Origin: an uncultured Caulobacter sp.
GTDB lineage: Bacteria > Pseudomonadota > Alphaproteobacteria > Caulobacterales > Caulobacteraceae
NCBI RefSeq assembly: GCF_947036865.1
Contig: NZ_CAMQSF010000004.1
Location: forward strand, 123,341 to 187,340
DNA: 64,000 nucleotides
Direction: 5' to 3'
A program made the translations under genes and the position numbers. Below are positions 8,785-17,065 of the stretch, in pieces; the stretch's first letter is position 1; the number at the start of each line of letters is the position of its first letter. Below the pieces are notes generated by a model, which saw nothing but the letters and a program-made list of their open reading frames with translations, did not search any database and had not been told where the DNA came from.

Positions 8785-9945
8785 ATGACGACGAATTTCG
8801 CACCCTCGATGGATTTCGCGCTGGGCGAGACGGCCGACGCGATCCGCGAAACCACCGCCCGCTTCGCCGCCGACAAGATCGCGCCGCTGGCCGCCCAGAT
8901 CGACGAGACCAACACCTTCCCGCGCGGGCTATGGGCCCCGATGGGCGAGCTTGGCCTGCATGGGATCACGGTCGAGGAGGAGTTCGGCGGGCTCGGCCTC
9001 GGCTATCTCGAGCACGTGGTGGCGATGGAGGAGATCTCCCGCGCCTCGGCCTCGGTGGGCCTCAGCTACGGCGCGCACTCGAACCTCTGCGTCAACCAGA
9101 TCCGCCGCTGGGCCACGCCCGAGCAGAAGCAGCGCTACCTGCCCAAGCTGATCAGCGGCGAGCATGTCGGCTCGCTGGCGATGAGCGAGGCCGGCTCGGG
9201 CTCCGACGTCGTCTCGATGAAGCTGCGCGCCGAGCCGCAAGGCGACCGCTACGTCCTGAACGGCACGAAGTTCTGGATCACCAACGCTCCGCACGCCGAC
9301 ACCCTGGTGGTCTACGCCAAGACGGGCGAGGGCAGCCGCGGCATCACCGCCTTCATCGTCGAGAAGGGCATGAAGGGCTTCAGCGTCTCCAAGAAGCTGG
9401 ACAAGATGGGCATGCGCGGCAGCGACACCGCCGAGCTCGTGTTCGAGGACTGCGAGATTCCCGAAGAGAATGTGATGGGTCCGGTCGGCGGCGGCGTCGG
9501 GGTGCTGATGAGCGGCCTCGATTACGAGCGCGCCGTGCTGTCGGCCGGGCCGCTCGGCATCATGCAGGCCTGTCTCGACATCGTCCTGCCCTATGTCCGC
9601 GACCGCAAGCAGTTCGGCCAGCCGATCGGCTCGTTCCAGCTGATGCAGGGCAAGATCGCCGACATGTACGTGGCCCTGAACTCGGCCCGGGCCTATGTCT
9701 ACGCGGTCGCCAAGGCCTGCGACGCGGGCAAGACGACGCGCTTCGACGCGGCCGGAGCGATCCTGATGGCGTCGGAAAACGCCGTGAAGGTGGCGCTGGA
9801 GGCCATCCAGGCCCTGGGCGGCGCCGGCTACACCAAGGAGTGGCCCGTCGAGCGCCTGCTGCGCGACGCCAAGCTCTACGACATCGGCGCCGGCACCAAC
9901 GAGATCCGCCGTTTCCTGATCGGCCGCGAGCTGATCGGGGCCTGA
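8785..9945 (+). CDS. ivd: Isovaleryl-CoA dehydrogenase (leucine catabolism)
   Basis: A 386-residue FAD-dependent acyl-CoA dehydrogenase that oxidises isovaleryl-CoA to 3-methylcrotonyl-CoA. The dehydrogenase signatures [11 protein letters not shown] and [22 protein letters not shown] are present. The catalytic base Glu lies at about residue 248 within [14 protein letters not shown], the position used by isovaleryl-CoA dehydrogenases rather than the later Glu of short-chain enzymes. ATG 8785 has GGGAG upstream; an in-frame ATG at 8773 lacks one. The MCC genes that take its product lie at 13241 and 17066, so together they form a split leucine-degradation (liu) set. Confidence 0.92.
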   Translation: MTTNFAPSMDFALGETADAIRETTARFAADKIAPLAAQIDETNTFPRGLWAPMGELGLHGITVEEEFGGLGLGYLEHVVAMEEISRASASVGLSYGAHSNLCVNQIRRWATPEQKQRYLPKLISGEHVGSLAMSEAGSGSDVVSMKLRAEPQGDRYVLNGTKFWITNAPHADTLVVYAKTGEGSRGITAFIVEKGMKGFSVSKKLDKMGMRGSDTAELVFEDCEIPEENVMGPVGGGVGVLMSGLDYERAVLSAGPLGIMQACLDIVLPYVRDRKQFGQPIGSFQLMQGKIADMYVALNSARAYVYAVAKACDAGKTTRFDAAGAILMASENAVKVALEAIQALGGAGYTKEWPVERLLRDAKLYDIGAGTNEIRRFLIGRELIGA

Positions 9946-10002
9946 TCCTCGGCGCGAGGGCGGTTCCCGCCGCGATCGACGCGCAACGCCGAAACGTCCA
10001 TG

Positions 10003-10035
10003 AAAAAGGGCCGCCCCGATCGCTCGGGACGGCCC
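10003..10035 (-). terminator. Rho-independent terminator of the small minus-strand gene
   Basis: Read on the minus strand, GGGCCG-TCCCG pairs with CGGGG-CGGCCC (10035 down to 10008) and is followed directly by TTTTT (10007-10003). The T run is only on this strand, so the terminator serves a leftward transcript. The nearest candidate is the short gene starting at 10162. Confidence 0.8.
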
Positions 10036-10093
10036 TCCATCGTCGTAGCCGCTTTCGCAGCACGTGACTTAGAAACCCTTGGCGTTCAACGCC

Positions 10094-10162
10094 TCAGGCG
10101 GAGACCTCGTTCTTCAGGCTCCAGGTCACGACTTGCGACCGCGGTTGGAGACAATGAGACAC
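10094..10162 (-). CDS. Candidate 22-aa small protein with extreme Shine-Dalgarno
   Basis: GTG 10162 opens a 23-codon frame (MSHCLQPRSQVVTWSLKNEV plus two residues) ending at TGA 10094-10096. Its ribosome site is exceptional: on the minus strand GAAAGGAGGTGATCC (10178-10164) is a perfect complement to the 3' end of 16S rRNA, with AGGAGG 7 bases from the start codon. A TATACT -10-like element lies at 10204-10199, giving a leader of about 30 nt. After the stop come a small GGCGT/ACGCC hairpin and a rho-independent terminator at 10003-10035. The transcript would be about 190 nt. It could be a small protein gene, a leader peptide or a regulatory RNA. No function can be assigned. Confidence 0.55.
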   Translation of the reverse strand: MSHCLQPRSQVVTWSLKNEVSA

Positions 10163-10198
10163 TGGATCACCTCCTTTCAGTGGTTGAACAACACGGGG

Positions 10199-10204
10199 AG
10201 TATA
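10199..10204 (-). promoter_or_regulatory. -10-like element of the small minus-strand gene
   Basis: TATACT on the minus strand, with only a weak T-rich -35 candidate (TTTTCT, about 18 bases upstream). It would place the start near 10192, about 30 bases ahead of GTG 10162. Confidence 0.35.
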
Positions 10205-10265
10205 TGGACCTGATTTCTCGAAAGAAAAGGGGCGGGGGCGCGACAGGACGCCGCGATACCGGCGC

Positions 10266-10418
10266 CTAGGGGACGAACAGGCGCAGACCGACCAGGATCG
10301 CCATCCAAAGAAGGAGCGCGGCGCCGATGCTCAGGGCGCGGTTCAGGCTGACGCGGCGCGGGAAAGGTCCAGGCGCCGAGCCGTCGCCGCCGGGAACAAG
10401 ATCAATGCGCGTGGGCAT
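10266..10418 (-). CDS. Small single-pass membrane protein, unknown function
   Basis: A 50-residue protein starting MPTRIDLVPGGDG. It has a charged N-terminal half and a single hydrophobic segment near the C-terminus (SIGAALLLWMAILVGLRLFV). ATG 10418 is preferred, with AGGGAAGG about 10 bases upstream; the frame is open further but without a good start. It diverges from tam and lies upstream of the small gene at 10094-10162, on the same strand. No family recognised. Confidence 0.5.
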   Translation of the reverse strand: MPTRIDLVPGGDGSAPGPFPRRVSLNRALSIGAALLLWMAILVGLRLFVP

Positions 10419-10543
10419 GCCGCGTAAACCTTCCCTGGGCGATCCCTCTGTCGGGAATCTGACGCCCACCGTATGATGAATTTTCGCCGCTGAGAAGAAT
10501 TCTTCACAAAAGGGTTGGTTGCGCGGCGAGGTGGAGGAACGAC

Positions 10544-11317
10544 ATGGCCAGCTGGGATCCGGACGTCTACGCCCTGTATCGTCGCTACCGCGAGCGGCCG
10601 GCGCTGGACCTTCTGACCGCCCTGCCGAGCGATCTCGCTCCGCGCGAAATCTGGGATCTCGGTTGCGGCCTCGGCGAACAGGCCGCCCTGCTGGCGGCGC
10701 GGCATCCGGACGCGCGGGTCAGGGGTCTCGACTCGAGCCCGGAGATGCTCGAGCGCGCCGGGCGCTTGCCGGCCAAGGTCGAGTGGGTGCTGGGCGACAT
10801 CGCCGCCTTCGCCCCGGACGCGCCGGTCGACCTGATCTTCACCAACGCCGCTTTGCATTGGGTCGACGACCACGCCGCATTGATCCGACGCCTCGCCCGT
10901 GATCTGGCCCCGCGCGGCGTTCTGGCCGTGCAGATGCCGGTGGTCGACGGCCTGGGCTGGCGCGCGAGCCTGCTGGAGATCGCCGCCGAGGGGCGCTGGG
11001 CCGCCCGTCTCGCGGAGGTCGAGGGCGTCCGCGCGGCCAACGACCCCGCCGACTACTACGCCTGGCTGGCGCCCCTTTGTCCCGAGATCGACATCTGGAC
11101 GACCACCTATCTCCATGCGCTGCACGGCCAGGATCCCATCGTCGACTGGACCATGGGCACGACCTTGCGGCCCTATCTCGACGCCTTGCCGGACGGGGAA
11201 AAGCCAGTGTTCCTCGACGCTTGGCGAGGCCGCCTGGCGCGGGACTATCCGCGTCGCGAGGACGGCGTGACCCTGTTTCCGTTCAAGCGGATGTTCATCG
11301 TCGCGCGGCGGGCGTAA
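10544..11317 (+). CDS. tam: Trans-aconitate 2-methyltransferase
   Basis: A 257-residue SAM-dependent methyltransferase. The Tam-type opening WDPDVYALYRRYRERPALDLL is followed by motif I IWDLGCGLGEQ (SAM binding, residues about 36-46), then GLDSSPEML and NAALHWV. The closing FPFKRMFIVARR is also typical. Tam methylates trans-aconitate, a spontaneous isomer that inhibits aconitase. GAGGTGGAGG lies before ATG 10544. The 3' end overlaps the convergent patatin gene by 23 bp. Confidence 0.88.
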   Translation: MASWDPDVYALYRRYRERPALDLLTALPSDLAPREIWDLGCGLGEQAALLAARHPDARVRGLDSSPEMLERAGRLPAKVEWVLGDIAAFAPDAPVDLIFTNAALHWVDDHAALIRRLARDLAPRGVLAVQMPVVDGLGWRASLLEIAAEGRWAARLAEVEGVRAANDPADYYAWLAPLCPEIDIWTTTYLHALHGQDPIVDWTMGTTLRPYLDALPDGEKPVFLDAWRGRLARDYPRREDGVTLFPFKRMFIVARRA

Positions 11318-13142
11318 GTCCGCCGCCTCGATCGGCCAGGCTTGGCCGGCGGCGCAGTTCCGTGACCGGCGCATGCAAGCCGTCGAGCGCGACGCTCGCC
11401 GCCAGGTGACCGGCCTTCACCGCGGGCTCGAAGGCGCGCCAGTCGCGAATGTCGACCCCTTCCAGCTTCGGGGTGATCAGCACGTCGGTCGCCTCCCGCG
11501 CCGCCGCCAGGTCGCGGCCGGTGGTCACGGTCGCCGCGCGCATCAGCAAGGCGACGATCGGCGGGCCCTCGCGCCACTCGCCGGAGAAGATCCACTTCCA
11601 CAGCGACGGCGGGCGCACGACGTCCTCGGGCGTGATGCTGCGGCCGCGCGTGACGTCGACCCCGACGATGGGGCCCAGCTGGAACGACCGCATGACGTCG
11701 GCCGGGAAGTTCTTCATCACCGCGCCGTCGACCAGCACGGCCCCTTGGTCCGTCGCCGGCGGCAACACCCCCGGCAGCGAGATCGACGCGCGCAGAGCCG
11801 CCTGCAACGGGCCGGTGCGATGCAGCTGATAGGCGCCGGACGTCAGGTTCGACGAGACGCAGAAGAAGGGCAGCCACAGGTCGCTGATCGCCACGTCGCC
11901 GAAATGCTCGTCGAGCCGCGTGCGGACCTTTTCGCCGCGGGTCATGGCGATCAGCGGGAAGGCGATGTCGTCGAGCGGGCTGGTGTCGACGAAGGCCTTG
12001 CGGATGCGGGTCTCCATCTCGCCGTCGTCCCAGCCCATCGCCAGGCCTCCGGCGACGATCGCCCCCATCGATGCGCCGCCGACGAAATCGATCGGAACCC
12101 CGCGTTCGCGCAGGGCCTGGATCGCGCCGATATGGGCGTAGGCCCGCGCGCCGCCGCCCGAGAGGACCAGACCCACCGACTGGCCGGTCAGCACCCGGGC
12201 CAGGCGCTGCATGTCGGCCACGCCGTTCTCGCGCAGATGAAAGAGCCGCGCGGCCTGGGTCGCGTCCATCCAGGCGTCCGAGCCCTCCGGACGCGTTCGA
12301 CTGGCGGGCTGCAGCAGGATCAGATCGACCAGCCGCTGGCTCTGCAGCGGCCCCGAGGCGTAGCTGGGGATCGTGGCCGGCGGCGGGCGATCGCCGCGTC
12401 CGACGCGGAACAGCCGATCGACCTGGCGGCCGACGACGTGCTTCCAGGCGTTCTCGTCGGCCTCGGCGACATAGAGGACGAAGTCGTGCTCGCGCTCGAC
12501 ATTGCTGAACCATTCGGTCGGCGCGAGCTGCGACTCGCTCCCCTCGACGGTAACCGCGTAGCCCAGGGCCTCGATGCAGCGGGCTAGGCGCTCGACGATC
12601 GGGCGGATCGCCGCCCCGGGCTCGACCGCGATGAAGCCGAACACCGACGGATCGCCGATCGCCGCGTGGGTCTGGGCCTGGCGCGTCCGGCGGATCATCA
12701 GGCGCGACAGCTCCAGCATCACCGCCGGATCGTCCTCGGCCGCCGCGAAGAAGTCGTCGCGCGGCAGGCGCAGCACCTCGCTGTCGCGCAACGCCACCAT
12801 ATTGGCCGAGTGCGCGGCGCCGGCGATCAGCGCCATCTCGCCCGCCGGCTCGCCCGGCCGGATCACGCCCAGGAACTGCGGCTCCTGGCCTTCCTCCTTG
12901 CGGAAGGCGCCAAGTCGGCCGGTCTTGAGGAAAAACAGCTGGTCGGCGGGCTCGCCCGGCGCGAAAAGGGGCGCTCCGCCGGGCAGCGAGAACCACGCGG
13001 CCGCGCCGCCTCTCCACGCGCGGTCGAAGAGGCGCGCCAGGGCCGAGTCGTCGGGCAGGGGCGTTTCCACGGCCCGGACGCTAACCCACGGCGGCAGGCT
13101 TGACCACAAGGGCGCGTTCGGGCGCAACTGTTGCTCGCGCAA
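11295..13142 (-). CDS. Patatin-like phospholipase with cyclic-nucleotide-binding domain (NTE family)
   Basis: A 615-residue protein. Residues about 20-150 form a cNMP-binding-like domain (PGEPADQLFFLKTGRLGAF, then RPGEPAGEMALI). A middle region (about 155-290) resembles that of NTE/RssA-type proteins. The patatin domain (about 305-490) has the oxyanion loop SGGGARAYAHIGA, the nucleophile elbow GGASMG (Ser of GxSxG) and the dyad Asp in DGAVMKNFP. It should hydrolyse phospholipids or lysophospholipids at the inner membrane, with the N-terminal domain regulating it. Whether it binds cAMP is not clear from the motif. Divergent from mccB, convergent with tam. Confidence 0.88.
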   Translation of the reverse strand: MREQQLRPNAPLWSSLPPWVSVRAVETPLPDDSALARLFDRAWRGGAAAWFSLPGGAPLFAPGEPADQLFFLKTGRLGAFRKEEGQEPQFLGVIRPGEPAGEMALIAGAAHSANMVALRDSEVLRLPRDDFFAAAEDDPAVMLELSRLMIRRTRQAQTHAAIGDPSVFGFIAVEPGAAIRPIVERLARCIEALGYAVTVEGSESQLAPTEWFSNVEREHDFVLYVAEADENAWKHVVGRQVDRLFRVGRGDRPPPATIPSYASGPLQSQRLVDLILLQPASRTRPEGSDAWMDATQAARLFHLRENGVADMQRLARVLTGQSVGLVLSGGGARAYAHIGAIQALRERGVPIDFVGGASMGAIVAGGLAMGWDDGEMETRIRKAFVDTSPLDDIAFPLIAMTRGEKVRTRLDEHFGDVAISDLWLPFFCVSSNLTSGAYQLHRTGPLQAALRASISLPGVLPPATDQGAVLVDGAVMKNFPADVMRSFQLGPIVGVDVTRGRSITPEDVVRPPSLWKWIFSGEWREGPPIVALLMRAATVTTGRDLAAAREATDVLITPKLEGVDIRDWRAFEPAVKAGHLAASVALDGLHAPVTELRRRPSLADRGGGLTPAARR

Positions 13143-13240
13143 GCGAAATGGTCGAGAACGGTTTTGTCCCGGAACCTTTCTGTTCAGGGTCCAAAAAACT
13201 ACGACTTCCGGGATAGGGTGGAAGAGGCTAAGCGTCGGTC

Positions 13241-14833
13241 ATGCCGAAGTTGAACTCCGTTATCGACGCGTCCAGCGACGCCTTCGCCCGCAACGCCGCG
13301 CACAACCGCGCGCTGGTCGACGAACTGCGGGCCAGGGTCGCCGAGGCCGCCCTGGGCGGTCCCGAGAGCGCCCGCGAGCGCCACGCCGCGCGGGGCAAGC
13401 TGCTGCCCCGGCAGCGCGTCGAGCGCCTGCTGGATCCCGGCTCGCCGTTCCTGGAGATCGGCCAGCTGGCCGCCTGCGACCTCTATGACGGCGAGGCCCC
13501 CGGCGCGGGCATGATCTGCGGCGTCGGCCGGGTCTCGGGCCGCGAGGTGATGATCGTGGCCAACGACGCCACGGTGAAGGGCGGCGCCTATTTCCCGATG
13601 ACGGTGAAGAAGCACCTGCGCGCCCAGGAGATCGCCGCCCAGAACCGCCTGCCGTGCGTCTATCTGGTCGACAGCGGCGGCGCGAACCTGCCGCACCAGG
13701 CCGAGGTCTTCCCCGACCGCGACCACTTCGGCCGCATCTTCTTCAACCAGGCGCGGATGAGCGCGGCGGGCATTCCGCAGATCGCCTGCGTGATGGGCTC
13801 GTGCACCGCCGGCGGCGCCTATGTCCCGGCCATGAGCGACGAGACGGTGATCGTCCGTAATCAAGGCACCATCTTCCTGGCCGGCCCCCCGCTGGTGAAG
13901 GCCGCCACCGGCGAGATCATCTCGGCCGAGGAACTGGGCGGGGCCGAGACCCACGGCCGCCGCTCGGGCGTCGTCGATCACGTGGCCGAGAACGACGAGC
14001 ACGCGCTGGAGATCGTCCGCGCGATCGTGGCCAATCTGAACACCACCAAGCCGCGCGAGCTGGTCCTCGCCGATCCCGAGCCGCCGCTCTACGATCCCGA
14101 AGAGCTCTACGGCATCGTCCCGACCGACGTGCGGGCCCCCTATGACGTGCGCGAGGTCATCGCCCGCATCGTCGACGGCAGCCAGTTCGACGAGTTCAAG
14201 GCGCTGTACGGCACGACCCTGGTCTGCGGCTTCGCCCGCATCTGGGGACAGCCGGTGGCGATCCTGGCCAACAATGGCGTGCTGTTTAGCGAGAGCGCCC
14301 TGAAGGGCGCGCACTTCATCGAGCTGGCCTGCAAGCGGAAGATCCCGCTGGTGTTCCTGCAGAACATCTCGGGCTTCATGGTTGGCGGCAAGTACGAGGC
14401 CGGCGGCATCGCCAAGGACGGCGCCAAGCTGGTCACGGCCGTCGCCTCGGCCGAGGTCCCGAAGTTCACGGTGCTGATCGGCGGCAGCTTCGGGGCGGGC
14501 AATTACGGCATGTGCGGCCGCGCCTATTCGCCCCGGTTCCTGTTCACCTGGCCCAACAGCCGCATCTCGGTGATGGGCGGCGAGCAGGCCGCCAGCGTGC
14601 TGGCCACCGTCCACCGCGACGCCGCCAAGTGGACGCCCGAGGAGGCCGAGGCCTTCAAGGCGCCGATCCGCCAGCGCTACGAGGACGAGGGCAACCCCTA
14701 CCACGCCACCGCGCGGCTGTGGGACGACGGGATCATTGATCCGGCTCAAACCCGAGACATCCTGGGTCTGGCCATCTCGGCCAGCCTCAACGCGCCGATC
14801 CCGGAAACGACCTTCGGCGTTTTCCGGATGTAG
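13241..14833 (+). CDS. mccB: 3-methylcrotonyl-CoA carboxylase beta (carboxyltransferase)
   Basis: A 530-residue carboxyltransferase subunit that transfers CO2 from biotin to 3-methylcrotonyl-CoA in leucine degradation. It has the two crotonase-like halves of the family. The N-half includes the run [14 protein letters not shown] and [19 protein letters not shown]; the C-half contains [27 protein letters not shown] and [12 protein letters not shown]. The phrase [21 protein letters not shown] separates MccB from propionyl-CoA carboxylase beta. A GAAGAGG ribosome site precedes ATG 13241. It starts the MCC part of the liu cluster. Confidence 0.93.
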   Translation: MPKLNSVIDASSDAFARNAAHNRALVDELRARVAEAALGGPESARERHAARGKLLPRQRVERLLDPGSPFLEIGQLAACDLYDGEAPGAGMICGVGRVSGREVMIVANDATVKGGAYFPMTVKKHLRAQEIAAQNRLPCVYLVDSGGANLPHQAEVFPDRDHFGRIFFNQARMSAAGIPQIACVMGSCTAGGAYVPAMSDETVIVRNQGTIFLAGPPLVKAATGEIISAEELGGAETHGRRSGVVDHVAENDEHALEIVRAIVANLNTTKPRELVLADPEPPLYDPEELYGIVPTDVRAPYDVREVIARIVDGSQFDEFKALYGTTLVCGFARIWGQPVAILANNGVLFSESALKGAHFIELACKRKIPLVFLQNISGFMVGGKYEAGGIAKDGAKLVTAVASAEVPKFTVLIGGSFGAGNYGMCGRAYSPRFLFTWPNSRISVMGGEQAASVLATVHRDAAKWTPEEAEAFKAPIRQRYEDEGNPYHATARLWDDGIIDPAQTRDILGLAISASLNAPIPETTFGVFRM

Positions 14834-14854
14834 CGCCAAGCCAGGAGACGGCCC

Positions 14855-15700
14855 ATGACCAACCCGATCGCCGACCCTATCGTCGAGGTTCCCGACACCG
14901 AGACGATGACCCCGCTGGTCCATATCGACAGCACGCCCGAGGGCGCGGTGACGGTCTGGATCAATCGGCCGACCAAGAAGAACGCCTTCGACGCCGAAAC
15001 CATCGCCGGCCTGCGCCAGGCGTTCGAGACCCTGCACGGCGCCGAGGGCGTGCGGGTGGTGTTCCTGCGCGGGGTCGGCGGCGTGTTCAGCGCCGGCGCG
15101 GACCTCTCCTGGATGGCCGACGCCGTCGAATGGGACGAGGACGACAATCGCCAGGACGCCCTGGGCCTGGCCAACATGCTCAAGGCGCTGCACGACATTC
15201 CCGCCCTGACGGTGGCTCTGGTCGAGGGGCCGGCCTTCGGCGGCGGCGCGGGCCTGGTTGCCGCCTGCGACCATGCCCTGGCCACGGCCGACGCCCGCTT
15301 TTCGTTCTCGGAGGTCAAGCTGGGCCTGACCCCGGCCACCATCAGTCCTTACGTCATCCAGGCCCTGGGCCCGCGCACGGCCAAGCTGCTGTTCGCCACC
15401 GGCCGGGTGTTCGACGCCGACGCCGCCTGGAGCTATGGCCTCGTCGACGAGGTGTTCGACGACGTCGCCGGCCTGGAGACCGCCCGCGATGCGCTGATCG
15501 AGGACATGGTCGCCTGCGCCCCCGGCGCGATCGGCGACGCCAAGGCCTTGGTCAACGACTTCGCTGGTCAGAAACTCGACAAGGGCCTGATCGAGGAGAG
15601 CGCGCGCCGCATCGCGCGCCGCCGTGTGTCGGAAGAGGGCCAAGAAGGCGTGCGCGCCTTTCTCGCCCGTCGTAAACCGGCCTGGGCCGAGCAGGCTTAA
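14855..15700 (+). CDS. Enoyl-CoA hydratase, probable methylglutaconyl-CoA hydratase
   Basis: A 281-residue crotonase-superfamily enzyme. The oxyanion-hole segments are VSAGADLSWM-like (FSAGADLSWMAD, about residue 82) and GPAFGGGAGLVAACD (about residue 128). The segment SEVKLGLTPATISPYVIQALG is characteristic of methylglutaconyl-CoA hydratases that follow MCC in leucine breakdown. It lies 21 bp after mccB with a CAGGAG site, so the two should be co-transcribed. Specificity is inferred from context; the family catalyses many reactions. The first 20 residues form an extra N-terminal tail. Confidence 0.85.
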   Translation: MTNPIADPIVEVPDTETMTPLVHIDSTPEGAVTVWINRPTKKNAFDAETIAGLRQAFETLHGAEGVRVVFLRGVGGVFSAGADLSWMADAVEWDEDDNRQDALGLANMLKALHDIPALTVALVEGPAFGGGAGLVAACDHALATADARFSFSEVKLGLTPATISPYVIQALGPRTAKLLFATGRVFDADAAWSYGLVDEVFDDVAGLETARDALIEDMVACAPGAIGDAKALVNDFAGQKLDKGLIEESARRIARRRVSEEGQEGVRAFLARRKPAWAEQA

Positions 15701-15724
15701 GGTTCAGGATCGTTTGGGGGCGCG

Positions 15725-17056
15725 ATGACGACGGCGGATCTGGAAACGGCGGTGGCGGACTCGGCGGCGAGCTTCATCTCGCCGAAGAAGAAACCGTTCA
15801 CGCACAAGGGCGAGCCCTGCAAGAACTGCGGGACCGCGCTCGAGGGCTGGTACTGCTACAACTGCGGCCAGAACGCCGACACGCACCACCGGTCGATCCT
15901 GCACCTGCTGTGGGAGGCCATCGAGGGGATGTTCCACCTCGACGGCCGTCTGGCCCAGACCCTGCCGCTGCTGTTCTTCAGGCCTGGCAAGCTGGCCAAG
16001 GACTACATGGAAGGTCGGATCGTGCGGCACGTGCCGCCGTTCCGCACCTTCCTGGTGGCGCTGCTGCTGTTCATCTTCGCGGCCGAGCACGCCATCCACG
16101 GCATGCGCCATCAGCAGGAGCTGAAGGAAGAGAAGGCCGCCGAGCAGCTGGCGACGCCGGCGGGCCGCAAGGCCAAGGCCGATGCGATGCGCAAGGAGGC
16201 CGCGGACGATCGCGCCGAGAGACTGAAAGACGCTGCCGAGTCCCGCGACGAAGATCTCAAGGACCCCGACTCCGACAAGGCCAAGGTCGCCAAGGACTAT
16301 GCCGACGCCGTCAAGGAAGCCGAGGACAGCTATGCCGCTACCCTCGCCGAAGCGGCGGCGCTGGAGAACAATCCGAACGCCGGCGCCGAGGCGCTCGCCA
16401 AGCTCCATAATCGCAACGCCAGCGCGGCCGAGCAGATCCGGGGCCTGGATTTCAGCGACTCCGAAAAGCTGGCGCAGGGCAGTCGGAAGATCGCCGACGC
16501 CAATGTCGCGGGCCAGCAGTTCAACGTCGTGATCCCCGACAAGGATCAGCCGCCGGTCAAGGTCTCGGGTAAGATCGACGAGGCCAAGAGCGAGCGCGCC
16601 GGCCATGCCGAAGGCAAGGCGGAAGCCAAGAACTGGTTCAAGGACGGGCTGGCCAAGGCGGTCGCCAATCCGGACTACTTCCTGCTGGTGATGTTCGGCT
16701 GGGCCCACCGGCTGGCGGTGCTCTTGCTGCCGATCATCGGTCTGTCCCTGGCCGTGATCTACCTGAACAAGCGCCGCTACTTCATCTACGACCACCTGCT
16801 GGTCGCCACCAACCTGCTCTCGTTCTCGTTCCTGACCTGGGCGTTGGTCTTCGTCTTGCCCGCCGCCCTTGTCCCGCCCGCCCTCACGATCGTGTTGCTT
16901 TGGGGGCCGATCAACCTCTTCCAGACCCTCCGAGGCGGCTACGGCTCGAGCATCCTTGGCGCTCTGCTCAAGACGTTCGTCGTTTGGACGGCGAGCGTGA
17001 CCTCGTTCGGCATCCTGGTCGCGGGCCTGATGCTTTTCACCCTTTCCCAGATGTAG
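15725..17056 (+). CDS. DUF3667 membrane protein with zinc ribbon and charged insert
   Basis: A 443-residue protein of the DUF3667 type. An N-terminal zinc ribbon with four Cys (32, 35, 44, 47: CKNC...CYNC) is followed by RSILHLLWEAIEGMFHLDGR and FFRPGKLAKDYMEGRIV, the family core. One membrane segment lies near residue 105 and three more near 310-440. Between them, residues about 125-300 are highly charged, rich in Ala, Lys, Glu and Asp, and likely helical or coiled coil. Function unknown. It sits between the hydratase and the MCC alpha subunit (gaps of 24 and 9 bp), so it is embedded in the leucine operon without an obvious enzymatic role there. Confidence 0.82.
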   Translation: MTTADLETAVADSAASFISPKKKPFTHKGEPCKNCGTALEGWYCYNCGQNADTHHRSILHLLWEAIEGMFHLDGRLAQTLPLLFFRPGKLAKDYMEGRIVRHVPPFRTFLVALLLFIFAAEHAIHGMRHQQELKEEKAAEQLATPAGRKAKADAMRKEAADDRAERLKDAAESRDEDLKDPDSDKAKVAKDYADAVKEAEDSYAATLAEAAALENNPNAGAEALAKLHNRNASAAEQIRGLDFSDSEKLAQGSRKIADANVAGQQFNVVIPDKDQPPVKVSGKIDEAKSERAGHAEGKAEAKNWFKDGLAKAVANPDYFLLVMFGWAHRLAVLLLPIIGLSLAVIYLNKRRYFIYDHLLVATNLLSFSFLTWALVFVLPAALVPPALTIVLLWGPINLFQTLRGGYGSSILGALLKTFVVWTASVTSFGILVAGLMLFTLSQM

Positions 17057-17065
17057 GTCCTCGCC

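Noticed and set aside
10162..10178. Fragment of a 16S rRNA gene (CTGGATCACCTCCTTTC on the plus strand)
   Set aside because: Only 17 nt match the 3' end of 16S rRNA; flanking bases do not. A strong Shine-Dalgarno on the other strand, with start codon and terminator, explains it.
10000..10269. An 89-codon plus-strand frame
   Set aside because: Arg/Ser-rich, no ribosome site, and it crosses the minus-strand terminator and small gene, which explain the sequence better.
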